This document shows positions 33,244 through 41,988 of a stretch of DNA of 64,000 bases, piece after piece. Position 1 is the stretch's first letter. Each line of letters starts with the position of its first letter. The DNA is taken from positions 1 through 64,000 of the forward strand of contig NZ_BCXA01000038.1 of assembly GCF_001894865.1 (NCBI RefSeq), given 5' to 3'. The translations under genes and the position numbers were made by a program. The DNA comes from Rhodococcus maanshanensis NBRC 100610. Lineage in GTDB: Bacteria; Actinomycetota; Actinomycetes; Mycobacteriales; Mycobacteriaceae. Under the pieces are notes generated by a model. That model saw only the letters and a program-made list of their open reading frames with translations. It ran no database searches and was not told the DNA's origin.

Positions 33244-34403
33244 TGTCGGACCACTGCTCGCCCACCTTCTCGGATCTCGCTACCCGCCTTGGCTTCTCGT
33301 GTGAGGAGGCCGGTGGGCTCGTTGAGGTCCGTAACCCGTTCGCGCTGGAGAACTGGACCCTGCCGGTCCTCGAGTTCACCATCGTCCTCGGGGCGGTGCT
33401 AGCGCTCGTCTACGCGATCCTGCGGCTGCGCAGGCACGGTGATCCCACCAACCTGGTGCTGTGGTTCGGTGCCACCGCGTTCCTGTTCGTGATCGAGCCG
33501 CCGATCTACTTCCCGGCCACCTTCGGTACCGAGGAGTACCTGGGAACGATGTTCGCGCACAACGTGTTCACCGTGGACTTCCTGTGGGGTCGGCTGCCGC
33601 TGTACATCGTCGCCATCTATCCGCTGATGGCAACGCTGGCGTTCGAGATCGTCCGGATGCTCGGCGTGTTCCGGCGGTACGGCGTGCTCCTCGGCGCAGT
33701 GTGCGTCGGCTTCGTCCACCATGCGTTCTACGAGATCTTCGACCAGCTCGGGCCGCAGCTGCGCTGGTGGGAGTGGATGCTGGACAACAAGGTCAACCTG
33801 CCGTTCTTCGACTCGGTTCCGCTGCCGAGCGTTGTGGTGTTCGCGGCGCTGTGGCCGATGTCGTTGGCGCTGTGCGTCCAGTTCTTCGTCGGCAGGCACG
33901 TCGATGCGGGCCGGCGCTTCTCCGGCCTGCAGCTGGTGTGGCGCACCGTGGTGATCGGTCTCGCAGCCTCGGTCGGGGTGTTCGTGCTCCCGCTCCCGGC
34001 GACCGTCTTCGGCATGGGGAGCGACACGGTCCGTGGGTTCCTCTACGCCGCGGAGTTGGCCGTGCTCTCGGTCGTCGCCGTCGTGGTCCTGGTCCGGCAG
34101 TGGAGTCAGCTCCGCCGGCACCCGTCGGAGGATCCCGGCTACACCGACCGCTTCGTCCAGGTCTACGCACTCGTGTACCTCGGGGTGATGGCGGTGCTGT
34201 GGGCGACCGCGTTGCCCGACTTCTTCGGCGCCGTCGACGGTGTGACCGGCAACGGGGATCCGATCGGCAATCTCTGGTACACGATCGCCTGCTTCGCGGT
34301 CGCGATCGCGTGCGTGGCCGCCACCTTCACCGTGCCGCGCGGCCGGCCGACGGACGGCGGCGAATCCGTGCCCGGTGAGAGCGCGGTGCCGCAGTCGGCC
34401 TAG
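33243..34403 (+). CDS. polytopic membrane protein, partner of the diiron protein
   Basis: 386 residues with about nine membrane helices after a 45-residue polar N-terminus with two cysteines. Charged residues inside helices are few, but AFYEIFDQLG and VFGMGSDTVRG loops look conserved-like. No transporter or enzyme family is recognised with confidence (it may be DUF7802-like). Coupling by TGATG to the PF10118 gene suggests that the two proteins work on the same, probably lipophilic, substrate at the membrane. Confidence 0.75.
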   Translation: MSDHCSPTFSDLATRLGFSCEEAGGLVEVRNPFALENWTLPVLEFTIVLGAVLALVYAILRLRRHGDPTNLVLWFGATAFLFVIEPPIYFPATFGTEEYLGTMFAHNVFTVDFLWGRLPLYIVAIYPLMATLAFEIVRMLGVFRRYGVLLGAVCVGFVHHAFYEIFDQLGPQLRWWEWMLDNKVNLPFFDSVPLPSVVVFAALWPMSLALCVQFFVGRHVDAGRRFSGLQLVWRTVVIGLAASVGVFVLPLPATVFGMGSDTVRGFLYAAELAVLSVVAVVVLVRQWSQLRRHPSEDPGYTDRFVQVYALVYLGVMAVLWATALPDFFGAVDGVTGNGDPIGNLWYTIACFAVAIACVAATFTVPRGRPTDGGESVPGESAVPQSA

Positions 34404-34544
34404 GCCGGTTCGATGCGCTGAACGGTTCGGGGCCCGTCGCCACTGAGGGCCCCGAACCGCAAGCTCGAATCGTCGAACTCGGGCAAGCCAACCGTGCCGT
34501 CAGACGGCCGCCTCGATGCGCAGGGTGAGGAACGGGTGTGCCCG

Positions 34545-35270
34545 TCACCAGGGCACTGTTCCTGCGTCGTCGAAGAATCCGCCGGTCGGTCCGTCGTCGG
34601 GCAGGGTCGCGAGGTTGATCGCGATCGCCGCTCCCTGTTGTGGGGTGCGGACGCCTTGGAAGCCGGTGAGGTCGGTGGCGGTGAAACCGGGGCAGCCGGA
34701 GTTGATCAGGATGTTGGTGTCGCTCAGTTCCTTCACGTATTGGATGGTGACGGCGTTGAGGAAGGTCTTCGACGCCAAGTACGCAATGGGAATCGGGCCC
34801 ATGTCGATGTCGGGCGTGGTTTGCAGGGCGACCGAGCCCACGCTGCTGGACATGTTGACGATTCGCGGTGATGCCGAGCCGCGCAGCATGGGGAGCATCG
34901 CGTTGGTGACCCGGATGACGCCGATCACGTTGGTTTCCACGACAGCTCGCACGGTCGCGAGATCGACCGTGGTGGGTGTCTGTGGCATACCGCCGGTGAT
35001 CGCGGCGTTGTTGACCAGGACGTCGAGCCCACCGGCATAGTCGGCGATCAGCTCGGCCGCGGCGGCGACACTCGCGTCGTCGTCCACGTCGAGCGGCACG
35101 CCGAACGCATCGGTCCCGGCCGCGCGCAGCTTCTCCACCGCGGTGTCGCGGCGTTGTTGATCCCTCGCGCCCACACCGATTCGCCAGCCGAGGGCGCCCA
35201 GGCCCGCCGCGATCTCGTATCCGATTCCTTTGTTCGCGCCGGTCACCAGCGCGATCGTCGGTTCACTCAT
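34545..35270 (-). CDS. short-chain dehydrogenase/reductase
   Basis: 241 residues. TGANKGIGYEIA (cofactor GxxxGxG), NNAAITGG, the catalytic Ser in NMSSSVGS and the YLASK pair (Tyr/Lys) make a complete classical SDR, similar to carbonyl reductase-like proteins of the 'SDR_c ... NKGIG' type. An NADPH preference is likely from the TGANKG-R pattern. ATG 35270 is used; an upstream in-frame ATG at 35282 adds four residues. Divergent from a LysR gene (about 106 bases), which probably controls it. Confidence 0.9.
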   Translation of the reverse strand: MSEPTIALVTGANKGIGYEIAAGLGALGWRIGVGARDQQRRDTAVEKLRAAGTDAFGVPLDVDDDASVAAAAELIADYAGGLDVLVNNAAITGGMPQTPTTVDLATVRAVVETNVIGVIRVTNAMLPMLRGSASPRIVNMSSSVGSVALQTTPDIDMGPIPIAYLASKTFLNAVTIQYVKELSDTNILINSGCPGFTATDLTGFQGVRTPQQGAAIAINLATLPDDGPTGGFFDDAGTVPW

Positions 35271-35376
35271 ACCGTCGATCATGTTGCGGACTCGGGTGGG
35301 GTGTCCAAGACCGGTCGGGTTGGCGGCGATACCGCACGGGTATTGGTCGTGGTAACGCGCCGGATACGATGACATG

Positions 35377-36216
35377 GTGGAGACGCGGGAGTTGCGATAC
35401 TTCGTCGCCGTCGCCGAGGAGTTGCACTTCGGGCGGGCGGCACAACGGCTCTCGATGGCCCAACCACCGCTGTCGCGGGCGATCCAGCAGCTGGAACGGC
35501 GGCTCGGAGTCGTTCTGCTGCAACGCAGTTCGCGCGCGATCACGTTGACCGCGGCCGGGTCGGTGCTGCTGCGGGAGGCCCGGCTCGCCCTCGAAGCGGT
35601 CGAAGCCGCCGAGCGCCGCACTCGCCGCGCCGCTGCCGACCGACCCGGTGTGGTGTTGGCCGCCAAGGCAGGAGCGTCCAGCGAACTGTTGTCGAAGCTG
35701 CTGGACGCCTATGCCGCCGAACCCTGCGCCGTCGCGGTCGAGGTGGTGCTGGGCGGGCCCGGCGAACCGGAACGCCTGCTACGCAACGGGAGTGCCGACG
35801 TTGCCCTGCTCCACCGGCCCTACGACACGACGGCCGGATTCGACACCGAGGACCTGCACACCGAACAGCAGGTCGTGGTCCTGCCCGCGGGGCACCCCCT
35901 CGCCAACCGGCACCACATGTCGATGGCCGAGGTCAACGCCCTGACCGGCCTGCCCCTGCCGCGCTGGCCGCGACCGGATGGTAGTTATCCGGACGGTCCC
36001 GGCCCGCAGGTTCGCGACCATACCCAGTTGACCCAGCTGATCACGCTCGGACGGGCCTGCGCGGTCATGCCCGAGTCGCTCCGAGCCCAACTACGCGACG
36101 ATCACGCCATCGTGCCGGTGCCGGACGCACCGGCCGTCACGACCGTCATCGCCTGGCCACCACACAGCAGATCCAAATCCATCGCCGACCTCGTCCGTAC
36201 CGCGATACGCCTCTAG
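35377..36216 (+). CDS. LysR family regulator
   Basis: 279 residues from the GTG at 35377, giving METRELRYFVAVAEELHFGRAAQRL, the normal LysR N-terminus. TACGAT (35365-35370) ends 6 bases before it and TTGGTC lies 16 bases further up, so a leaderless transcript is likely; the ATG at 35374 would be one codon longer. The effector domain is of the short form with VVVLPAGHPLA. It is divergent from the SDR gene and ends at a shared terminator before the GH3 gene. Confidence 0.9.
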   Translation: METRELRYFVAVAEELHFGRAAQRLSMAQPPLSRAIQQLERRLGVVLLQRSSRAITLTAAGSVLLREARLALEAVEAAERRTRRAAADRPGVVLAAKAGASSELLSKLLDAYAAEPCAVAVEVVLGGPGEPERLLRNGSADVALLHRPYDTTAGFDTEDLHTEQQVVVLPAGHPLANRHHMSMAEVNALTGLPLPRWPRPDGSYPDGPGPQVRDHTQLTQLITLGRACAVMPESLRAQLRDDHAIVPVPDAPAVTTVIAWPPHSRSKSIADLVRTAIRL

Positions 36217-36252
36217 CCGATGACATCCGGGAATTCCGCCTATCGCGCGATG

Positions 36253-36285
36253 TGATGGGTCAAAACGAACGTTTTCGACCCATCA
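36253..36285. terminator. bidirectional hairpin terminator
   Basis: TGATGGGTCAAAACG (36253-36267), loop AA, then the complement to 36285 with one bulged C: a 15-bp stem between the convergent LysR and GH3 genes. It covers the GH3 stop codon. Confidence 0.85.
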
Positions 36286-38739
36286 AATATCCGCCCGATT
36301 TTCGGCGGATACTACGGCGACCCCGAGGGGGCAGTCGGCGGAGGAGGGTCCGAGCAGGAGGTCGTACGCACCGGGCCGGTAGGACCAGCACCTGCTCTCC
36401 TCGTCCCAGAGCTCGAAGGCTCGACGCGGCAGGGTGATTGCGGCCGTCGCTGTTTCGCCCGGATTCGCTTCCACGCTCGCGAATCCGGCCAGCGCGCGAG
36501 CGGGCCGATCTCCCGGGTCGCCCTTGGCGGCCAGGTACGCCTGCACGACCTCGCGTCCGCGCCGGGATCCGGTGTTGCGGACGCGGACCGTGACGGTCTC
36601 TCCGTCCCACTCGACGCCCTCGTACTCCCAGGTGGTGTATCCGAGGCCGTGCCCGAACGGGTATGCGGGCGCGACATCTGAGCGGTCCCAGGCGCGGTAG
36701 CCGATGAACAGGTCCTCGGTGTAGGCGAGCTTGCCGTCGACGGGGGTGACGTCGGTGACCGGGCAGTCCGCGAGTGTGGCGGGCCAGGTGGTCGGCAGCC
36801 GGCCGCCGGGCTCGGTCGACCCGACCAGGACGTCGGCCAGTGCCGCGCCCGCCTCCTGTCCGGGGAACCAGCTCAACAACACCGCCGCGACCTCGTCGCG
36901 CCACGGCATCTCCACCGGCGAGCCCGCGTTGACGACGACGACGGTTCGCGGGTTCGCCGCGGCCACGCGGGTCACCAACTCGTCCTGGCGCCCGGGCAGG
37001 TTCAGGGTGGTGCGGTCGAACCCCTCGGATTCCACCTGCTCCGTGGTCGCGACGACGACGACGGCCACGTCCGCCTGCCGCGCGGCCTCCACGGCCTCGG
37101 CCATCAGCTCCTCCGGGTCCCGCTGCGGATCGCGGTGTCCGAGGCTGAAGCTGACGATGTCGATCGGCGAGCCCTCCATCTTCACCGGCGTGTGCCTCAG
37201 GGCCACCTCGACGGGCTCCCCGGCGACCAGCTCGACGGCGCCGCGGTCCTTCGGGGCGCCGAAGAACAGCTCGAAGGGGTCGAAGCTCTCGAGCGCCTGG
37301 TCGCCGTCGAACAGGGTCTCGCCGCCGACCGTCAGGGTGAACTGCCCGAGACCCTTGGTGCCGAAGCTGTGCGAACCGCTCTCTTGCGGCGTGAACGTAC
37401 CGAGCACCTCGATCGTGTGCAGCGTCGCGTATTCGATGCCCTCCGGGAGGGTGCCCATCCAGGTGATCGCGCCGCCCGGCAGGTCGAGCTCGCGGAGCAG
37501 GGTTCCCTCGGCGTCGTAGCACCGGGCACGCAGCTCGAATCCCCTTTCGGCAGTACCCATCTGGTCGCTCACCATCGCGCCGATGCTGTAGCTGAGCGAG
37601 CCGTCGGGCAGCGCGGCCGTCAGCCCGTCGAGCGGGGAGACCACGGCCTCGGGGAAGACCATGGCGGAGCCGCCGCCGAGGACGCGGGCGTCGCGGGCGG
37701 CCAGTCCGATCAGCGCGACGGTGGTGTCGGCCGGATCGATCGGCAGGACCGGTGCATCGCCGCGGGTCGCGTTGCGCACGAGGACAAAGGAACGGCTCGC
37801 GATCTCGTGGGTGAGCGCACGGCCGTCCACGGTCTCGGGGAAGTCGGTCACGGCCGGGCGGGCGCCCTCGAGCAGGCCCGCCCTCGCTGCGAGCAGCAGG
37901 ACTCGGCGCACCGCGTCGTCGACCACCGACTCGTCGACCTCGCCGCCCCGGACCGCCTCGGCCAGGAGCTCGCCGTAGACGGAGCGCGGGCCTGGCATCG
38001 CGATGTCGAGGCCGCCCAGGATCGCGCCAACGGTCGAGTGCGTTCCCATCCAGTCGGAGACCACGCAACCGTCGAAGCCCCACTCGCCGCGGAGCACGCC
38101 GTTCAGCAGCTCGCTGTGCTCGCTCATCGTGGTGCCGTTGACGCTGTTGTATGCGGACATGATCGCCCACGGCCGCGCACTCTTGACGATCGTCTCGAAG
38201 GGAGCGAGGTAGAGCTCGCGCAGCGCGCGCTGGGAGACGATGTTGTCGACGGACATGCGGTCGGTCTCGGCATCGTTGGCGACGAAGTGCTTGACGGTGG
38301 TGCCGACGCCGCCGGACTGCACCCCGCGGACGTAGCCGGAACCGATTGCGCCCGTGAGGAACGGGTCCTCGGAGTAGGCCTCGAAATGCCGGCCGCCGAC
38401 AGGCGTGCGGTGCATGTTCACGGTCGGGGCGAGCAAGAGGTGCACGCCCTTGCGGCGTGCCTCCTGCGCGAGCAGCACCCCCGCCCGGGCGATCAGTTCC
38501 GGATCCCAGGTCGCGGCCATGGCAGTGGGCGACGGCAGCAGGATGGACGGGTCGTCGGGTCCCCAGAAGACTCCGCGCACGCCGACCGGCCCGTCGGACA
38601 TCACCAGGGAGCCGAGCCCGATCTCGGGGAGGGCGGGCAGCGTCCACATGTCCTGTCCCTGCAGCAGTCGCGCCTTCGCATCCAGATCGAGCTTGGCGAG
38701 CGCCGCTTCCACGGCCTCGCGCGTTGCGTCGTCTTCCAT
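36283..38739 (-). CDS. GH3 family beta-glycosidase (PA14-containing)
   Basis: 818 residues. The N-terminal (beta/alpha)8 domain has the family blocks SDGPVGVRG, the KHFVANDAETDR acid/base-loop region and the nucleophile Asp about 229 in VVSDWMG. The alpha/beta sandwich follows, with a PA14 insert (about residues 390-550, ELRARCYDAEGTLL to FFGAPKD), then AYPFGHGLGYT and a fibronectin-III-like end. No signal peptide, so cytoplasmic. Likely a beta-glucosidase or related exo-glycosidase; substrate unknown. ATG 38739 has AAGGAG 6 bases upstream, while the in-frame ATG at 38757 has none. A TetR gene precedes it on the same strand. Confidence 0.93.
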   Translation of the reverse strand: MEDDATREAVEAALAKLDLDAKARLLQGQDMWTLPALPEIGLGSLVMSDGPVGVRGVFWGPDDPSILLPSPTAMAATWDPELIARAGVLLAQEARRKGVHLLLAPTVNMHRTPVGGRHFEAYSEDPFLTGAIGSGYVRGVQSGGVGTTVKHFVANDAETDRMSVDNIVSQRALRELYLAPFETIVKSARPWAIMSAYNSVNGTTMSEHSELLNGVLRGEWGFDGCVVSDWMGTHSTVGAILGGLDIAMPGPRSVYGELLAEAVRGGEVDESVVDDAVRRVLLLAARAGLLEGARPAVTDFPETVDGRALTHEIASRSFVLVRNATRGDAPVLPIDPADTTVALIGLAARDARVLGGGSAMVFPEAVVSPLDGLTAALPDGSLSYSIGAMVSDQMGTAERGFELRARCYDAEGTLLRELDLPGGAITWMGTLPEGIEYATLHTIEVLGTFTPQESGSHSFGTKGLGQFTLTVGGETLFDGDQALESFDPFELFFGAPKDRGAVELVAGEPVEVALRHTPVKMEGSPIDIVSFSLGHRDPQRDPEELMAEAVEAARQADVAVVVVATTEQVESEGFDRTTLNLPGRQDELVTRVAAANPRTVVVVNAGSPVEMPWRDEVAAVLLSWFPGQEAGAALADVLVGSTEPGGRLPTTWPATLADCPVTDVTPVDGKLAYTEDLFIGYRAWDRSDVAPAYPFGHGLGYTTWEYEGVEWDGETVTVRVRNTGSRRGREVVQAYLAAKGDPGDRPARALAGFASVEANPGETATAAITLPRRAFELWDEESRCWSYRPGAYDLLLGPSSADCPLGVAVVSAENRADI

Positions 38740-38809
38740 CGTGAACTCCTTCGTCATCGAGCAGGCGTCGTCGGCTCACTGGTCCGCCGGAAGGTGATCC
38801 TGACAGCCT

Positions 38810-38827
38810 ACCTTGCGATCGCTAGGT
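38810..38827. promoter_or_regulatory. operator-like palindrome before the GH3 gene
   Basis: ACCTTGCGATCGCTAGGT is an 18-base near-perfect palindrome (8 of 9 base pairs match) in the 114-base gap between the TetR gene and the GH3 gene, 71 bases before the GH3 start. The adjacent stretch 38828-38856 is unusually AT-rich and probably holds the promoter. Confidence 0.65.
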
Positions 38828-38853
38828 GTTGTTATCTAAGCGTTATATATGGC

Positions 38854-39471
38854 CTAGTCTCGATCGGCTCGGTTCTCGACGTGGTCGCCCGCGCCGAGCA
38901 GGGCGACGAAGTTGCGGAATGCGGCGGGCATGTCCACCTCGTCCGGGGCCAGCAGCCACTGGATCTGCATGCCGTCGAGCATGGCGATGAGCAGCGGCGC
39001 CGCCTGCTCGGGCGTGAGTCCGCCCGGCAGTCGGTCGCCGAACTCCTTGCGCAGCAATTCCGCGAACACGACGCGGGCGGCGGCGTAGCGCTCGGTGAAG
39101 TACTCGCGCGCCGGGTGCTGGCCGGTGGTGCTCTCCGCGGCAAGTGCGGTGAAAGTCTGGACGATGCCGGGGCGTTCGGCGTTGAACTCCACGATCTGTT
39201 CCAGGTGGGAAAGTCGCACATCCGTCGACCTCGTGAGGAGCGCCGCGGTATCCCATTGGTCGCGGGCCTCGAGCACGCCGATCAGCAGGTGCTTCTTGCT
39301 GGGGAAGTAGTGCAGAACGCCCGGCTGCGTCAGTCCGACGCGCTCGGCCACCGCGGCGAGGGTGGTGGCGCGGTAGCCGCGCTCCGCGATCTCGGCCATC
39401 GCGGCTTCGACGATGGCCTCGCGCCTGGCTTCCGCCCTGGCTGCCCGCCCGCCCTGCTGTCGCTCCGTCAC
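38854..39471 (-). CDS. TetR family regulator
   Basis: 205 residues. HTH: MAEIAERGYRATTLAAVAERVGLTQPGVLHYFPSKKHLL; the C-terminal domain is of the type with QHPAREYFTERYAAAR. It lies directly upstream of the GH3 gene on the same strand with 114 bases between, so it may regulate the glycosidase rather than be co-translated with it. A divergent TetR operon starts about 80 bases away on the other side. Confidence 0.9.
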   Translation of the reverse strand: MTERQQGGRAARAEARREAIVEAAMAEIAERGYRATTLAAVAERVGLTQPGVLHYFPSKKHLLIGVLEARDQWDTAALLTRSTDVRLSHLEQIVEFNAERPGIVQTFTALAAESTTGQHPAREYFTERYAAARVVFAELLRKEFGDRLPGGLTPEQAAPLLIAMLDGMQIQWLLAPDEVDMPAAFRNFVALLGAGDHVENRADRD

Positions 39472-39530
39472 GAGGTGAGCCTAACGACGGGAGCGTGCTC
39501 TGGGCGCGCAGGGCGTGCGCGCCTATTAAT

Positions 39531-39542
39531 GTAACGAGTTAC
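39531..39542. promoter_or_regulatory. small palindrome before the TetR/LLM operon
   Basis: GTAAC, GA, GTTAC: a perfect 12-base palindrome 6 bases upstream of the TetR start, flanked by two ATGTAA repeats in an AT-rich stretch. A plausible autoregulatory operator overlapping the -10 region (TACTAT at 39540-39545). Confidence 0.55.
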
Positions 39543-39548
39543 TATGTA

Positions 39549-40169
39549 ATGGTGAATTCTGAGATCCCGGCCCGCGCAGGGCGTCCCCGTGACCTGAGCA
39601 AGGACCAGGCGGTGCTCGTCGCCACGCGACGACTGCTGGCGGAGGTCGGTTACCAGCAGACGACGGTCGCCGCGATCGCCAGGAGGGCGGAGGTGAACAC
39701 GCCTGCCATCTATCGGCGGTGGCCCACTCGCGAGGCGTTGATCGAGGAAGCAGTGCACGGGACCGGGGGTCACCCGCTGCCCGAGGAGTCGGGTGACCTG
39801 CGCACGGATCTCGCGACCTGGGTGCGGGTCTTCCTGGTTCGTGCCGCACGTCCCGCCGCGCGCGCCGGTGTGCCGGGCTTGCTCGCCGATTCGCAGTCCG
39901 CGGAGGCGCGCCAGCGCCTGCTCGCCATCGGGATGCCGGTGCGCAAGGCCTTCCAGGATCTTCTGGACGGCGCTGTCGCCAGGGGAGAGATCGCCGGCGG
40001 GGTGAATGCGACGTTCCTGTTCGACCTGCTCTCGGGCGCCACGACCATGCGTGGGCTCACCAGGGGAGTGGAGGACGAGGAGGAATTCGTCGACGCGCTC
40101 GCCGGCTCCCTGTATGTCCTCGCCGCGCACGCGACCGAGGCGACGGACATCAAGTCGGTGCGCCGATGA
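39549..40169 (+). CDS. TetR family regulator, first gene of an oxidoreductase operon
   Basis: 206 residues from ATG 39549, with GTG 39552 as the alternative; a longer frame would start upstream of the palindrome. HTH: LLAEVGYQQTTVAAIARRAEVNTPAIYRRWPTREALI. Its stop overlaps the start of the LLM oxidoreductase gene (ATGA), so regulator and enzymes are on one transcript. The operon TetR, LLM, enoyl-CoA hydratase, SDR looks like a pathway for an acyl-CoA-type or cyclic lipid. Confidence 0.9.
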   Translation: MVNSEIPARAGRPRDLSKDQAVLVATRRLLAEVGYQQTTVAAIARRAEVNTPAIYRRWPTREALIEEAVHGTGGHPLPEESGDLRTDLATWVRVFLVRAARPAARAGVPGLLADSQSAEARQRLLAIGMPVRKAFQDLLDGAVARGEIAGGVNATFLFDLLSGATTMRGLTRGVEDEEEFVDALAGSLYVLAAHATEATDIKSVRR

Positions 40170-41179
40170 AGGTCGACGTGCAGCTGGACGGACGACCCGA
40201 GGACGCGGCCTCGCGGGCGCGTGAGCTCGTCGCGCTCGGTGCCGACGGGCTGTTCACCTTCGAGGGTGCCCACGACGTGTTCGTCCCTCTCGTCGCCGCG
40301 TCGGGTGCGGTCGAGGCGGACCTGATGACGAACGTGGCCATCGCGCTGCCCCGAAGCCCAATGCATCTGGCCCACACCGCCAACGACCTGCAGACCCTGA
40401 GCCGGGGGCGGTTTCGTCTCGGCCTCGGTTCACAGATCCGTCCGCACATCGAGCGCCGCTACGGCGCCCAGTGGTCGAAGCCTGCCGCTCGCATGCGCGA
40501 GACGGTGCTCGCGATCAAGGCGATCTTCGCGGCGTGGGAAGGCCGGGCGCCGCTCAGGTTCCAGGGCGAGTTCACCACGCACACCCTCATGCCTCCCACC
40601 TTCGATCCCGGCCCCAACCCGTACGGGCCCCCCGAGATCTGCCTCGGGGCGCTGGGCCCGTTGATGACCCGGGCGGCCGCGGAGGTCGCAGACGGACTGC
40701 TCGTCATGCCGTTCAACAGCGCCAGGCACTTCCGGGAACGGACCCTGCCCGCGATCGAGGAGGGCCTCGAGATCGGCGGGCGGTCACGGTCGGACCTCGC
40801 GATCTACCCCCAGGTCATCGTGGGAACCGGCCGCACCCCCGAGGAGCTGGACGCGGCGGCGCGCGGTGTGCGGCGCCTGCTCGCCTTCTACGGCTCCACC
40901 CCGGCGTATCGGCCGGTGCTGGAGGTGGAGGGGTGGGCGGACGTGCAGCCGGAACTCAACGTGCTCTCCAAGCGCGGTGACGTCGCCGCGATGACGGAGT
41001 TGATCGACGCCACCATGATGACCACGCTCGCGGTACACGGGACTCCTGAGCAGTGCGCGGCGGAGATCGTCGCCCGGTTCGGCGACCACGCGGATCGGGT
41101 GTGCTGCTACTTCCCCGGCTATCCCGTCTTGAACGACCATGTCGCCGAGTTGATCTCGGCGCTGAAGGCGCCGCGATGA
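40166..41179 (+). CDS. LLM-class F420-dependent oxidoreductase
   Basis: 337 residues, close to the TIGR03617-type F420 branch: MKVDVQLDGRPEDAASRARELVALGADGLFTFEGAHDVFVPL, GRFRLGLGSQIRPHIERRYG, and PPEICLGALGPLMTRAAAEVADGLLVMPFNSARHF. The luciferase-like TIM barrel binds cofactor F420 in actinobacteria and performs hydride transfer or dehydrogenation. Coupled by ATGA overlaps on both sides. Substrate unknown; the enoyl-CoA hydratase next door suggests a CoA-linked or cyclic ketone intermediate. Confidence 0.88.
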   Translation: MKVDVQLDGRPEDAASRARELVALGADGLFTFEGAHDVFVPLVAASGAVEADLMTNVAIALPRSPMHLAHTANDLQTLSRGRFRLGLGSQIRPHIERRYGAQWSKPAARMRETVLAIKAIFAAWEGRAPLRFQGEFTTHTLMPPTFDPGPNPYGPPEICLGALGPLMTRAAAEVADGLLVMPFNSARHFRERTLPAIEEGLEIGGRSRSDLAIYPQVIVGTGRTPEELDAAARGVRRLLAFYGSTPAYRPVLEVEGWADVQPELNVLSKRGDVAAMTELIDATMMTTLAVHGTPEQCAAEIVARFGDHADRVCCYFPGYPVLNDHVAELISALKAPR

Positions 41180-41988
41180 CGGTCGGGGTGTCCGTCTCGG
41201 TCGAGCAGGGGGTCGCGGTGGTGACCCTCGACCGGCCCGAGCGGCGCAATGCGTTCACCGGTGCGATGGGCCGGGCGCTGAGCGAGGCCTATCGGACTCT
41301 CGACCAGGACGATGCGATCCGGGCCATCGTGCTCACCGGCGCGCCCCCCGCGTTCTGTGCTGGCGCCGATCTCGGCGGTGGTGGCGCCACCTTCGACGCT
41401 CCCGACGCCGAGTTCACCGCCTCGCCGGTCGATCCGCCTGCCTTCGGTCTGCGTATACCGGTGATCGCCGCGGTGAACGGGCACGCCATCGGAATCGGGT
41501 TCACCCTCGCGATGCAGGCCGACATCCGGATCGTCGCCGAGGACGCCGAGTACGCGATCCCGCAGGTTCGCCGCGGGGTGCTCCCCGACGCGATGTCCCA
41601 CTGGACCGTTCCGCATTTCGCGGGCATGGCGGCCGCGGCGGATGTGCTGTTGACGGGCCGCACCTTCGACGGCGCCGAGGCGGTCCGGCTGGGGCTGGCG
41701 AGTCGCTGCCTGCCATCCGGCGAGGTGCTGCCTGCCGCGCTGGAGGTCGCCCGTGACATCGCGGTGAACACCGCGCCGATGTCGGTCGCGTTGTCCAAAC
41801 GACTGCTGTGGCAGACCGCGCGACATGGGTACGGCCCGGATCGAGTGGCGACCCTCGAGACGGACCTGCACCTGCGGGTGATGGGCACACCCGATGCGGC
41901 CGAGGGAGTTCGCGCGTATCTGGACAGGCGCGAACCCCGGTGGACGTCGCGGCTGTCCACGGACTGGCAGGAGGATTCGCCGGAATGA
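41176..41988 (+). CDS. enoyl-CoA hydratase/isomerase family protein
   Basis: 270 residues. The crotonase blocks are complete: LDRPERRNAFTGAM, the oxyanion-hole AFCAGADLGGGG, VIAAVNGHAIGIGFTLAMQADIRI (second oxyanion Gly). At the position of the classical second Glu the sequence reads RRGVLPDAMSHWTVPHFAG, so the catalytic Glu pair is not both obvious and the reaction may be isomerisation or hydrolysis rather than hydration. Overlapped by its neighbours in the operon. Confidence 0.88.
   Translation: MTVGVSVSVEQGVAVVTLDRPERRNAFTGAMGRALSEAYRTLDQDDAIRAIVLTGAPPAFCAGADLGGGGATFDAPDAEFTASPVDPPAFGLRIPVIAAVNGHAIGIGFTLAMQADIRIVAEDAEYAIPQVRRGVLPDAMSHWTVPHFAGMAAAADVLLTGRTFDGAEAVRLGLASRCLPSGEVLPAALEVARDIAVNTAPMSVALSKRLLWQTARHGYGPDRVATLETDLHLRVMGTPDAAEGVRAYLDRREPRWTSRLSTDWQEDSPE

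Noticed and set aside
36260-38779. 839-codon frame overlapping the GH3 gene
   Set aside because: Arg-rich shadow in another frame of the same strand; the GH3 frame has clear motifs.
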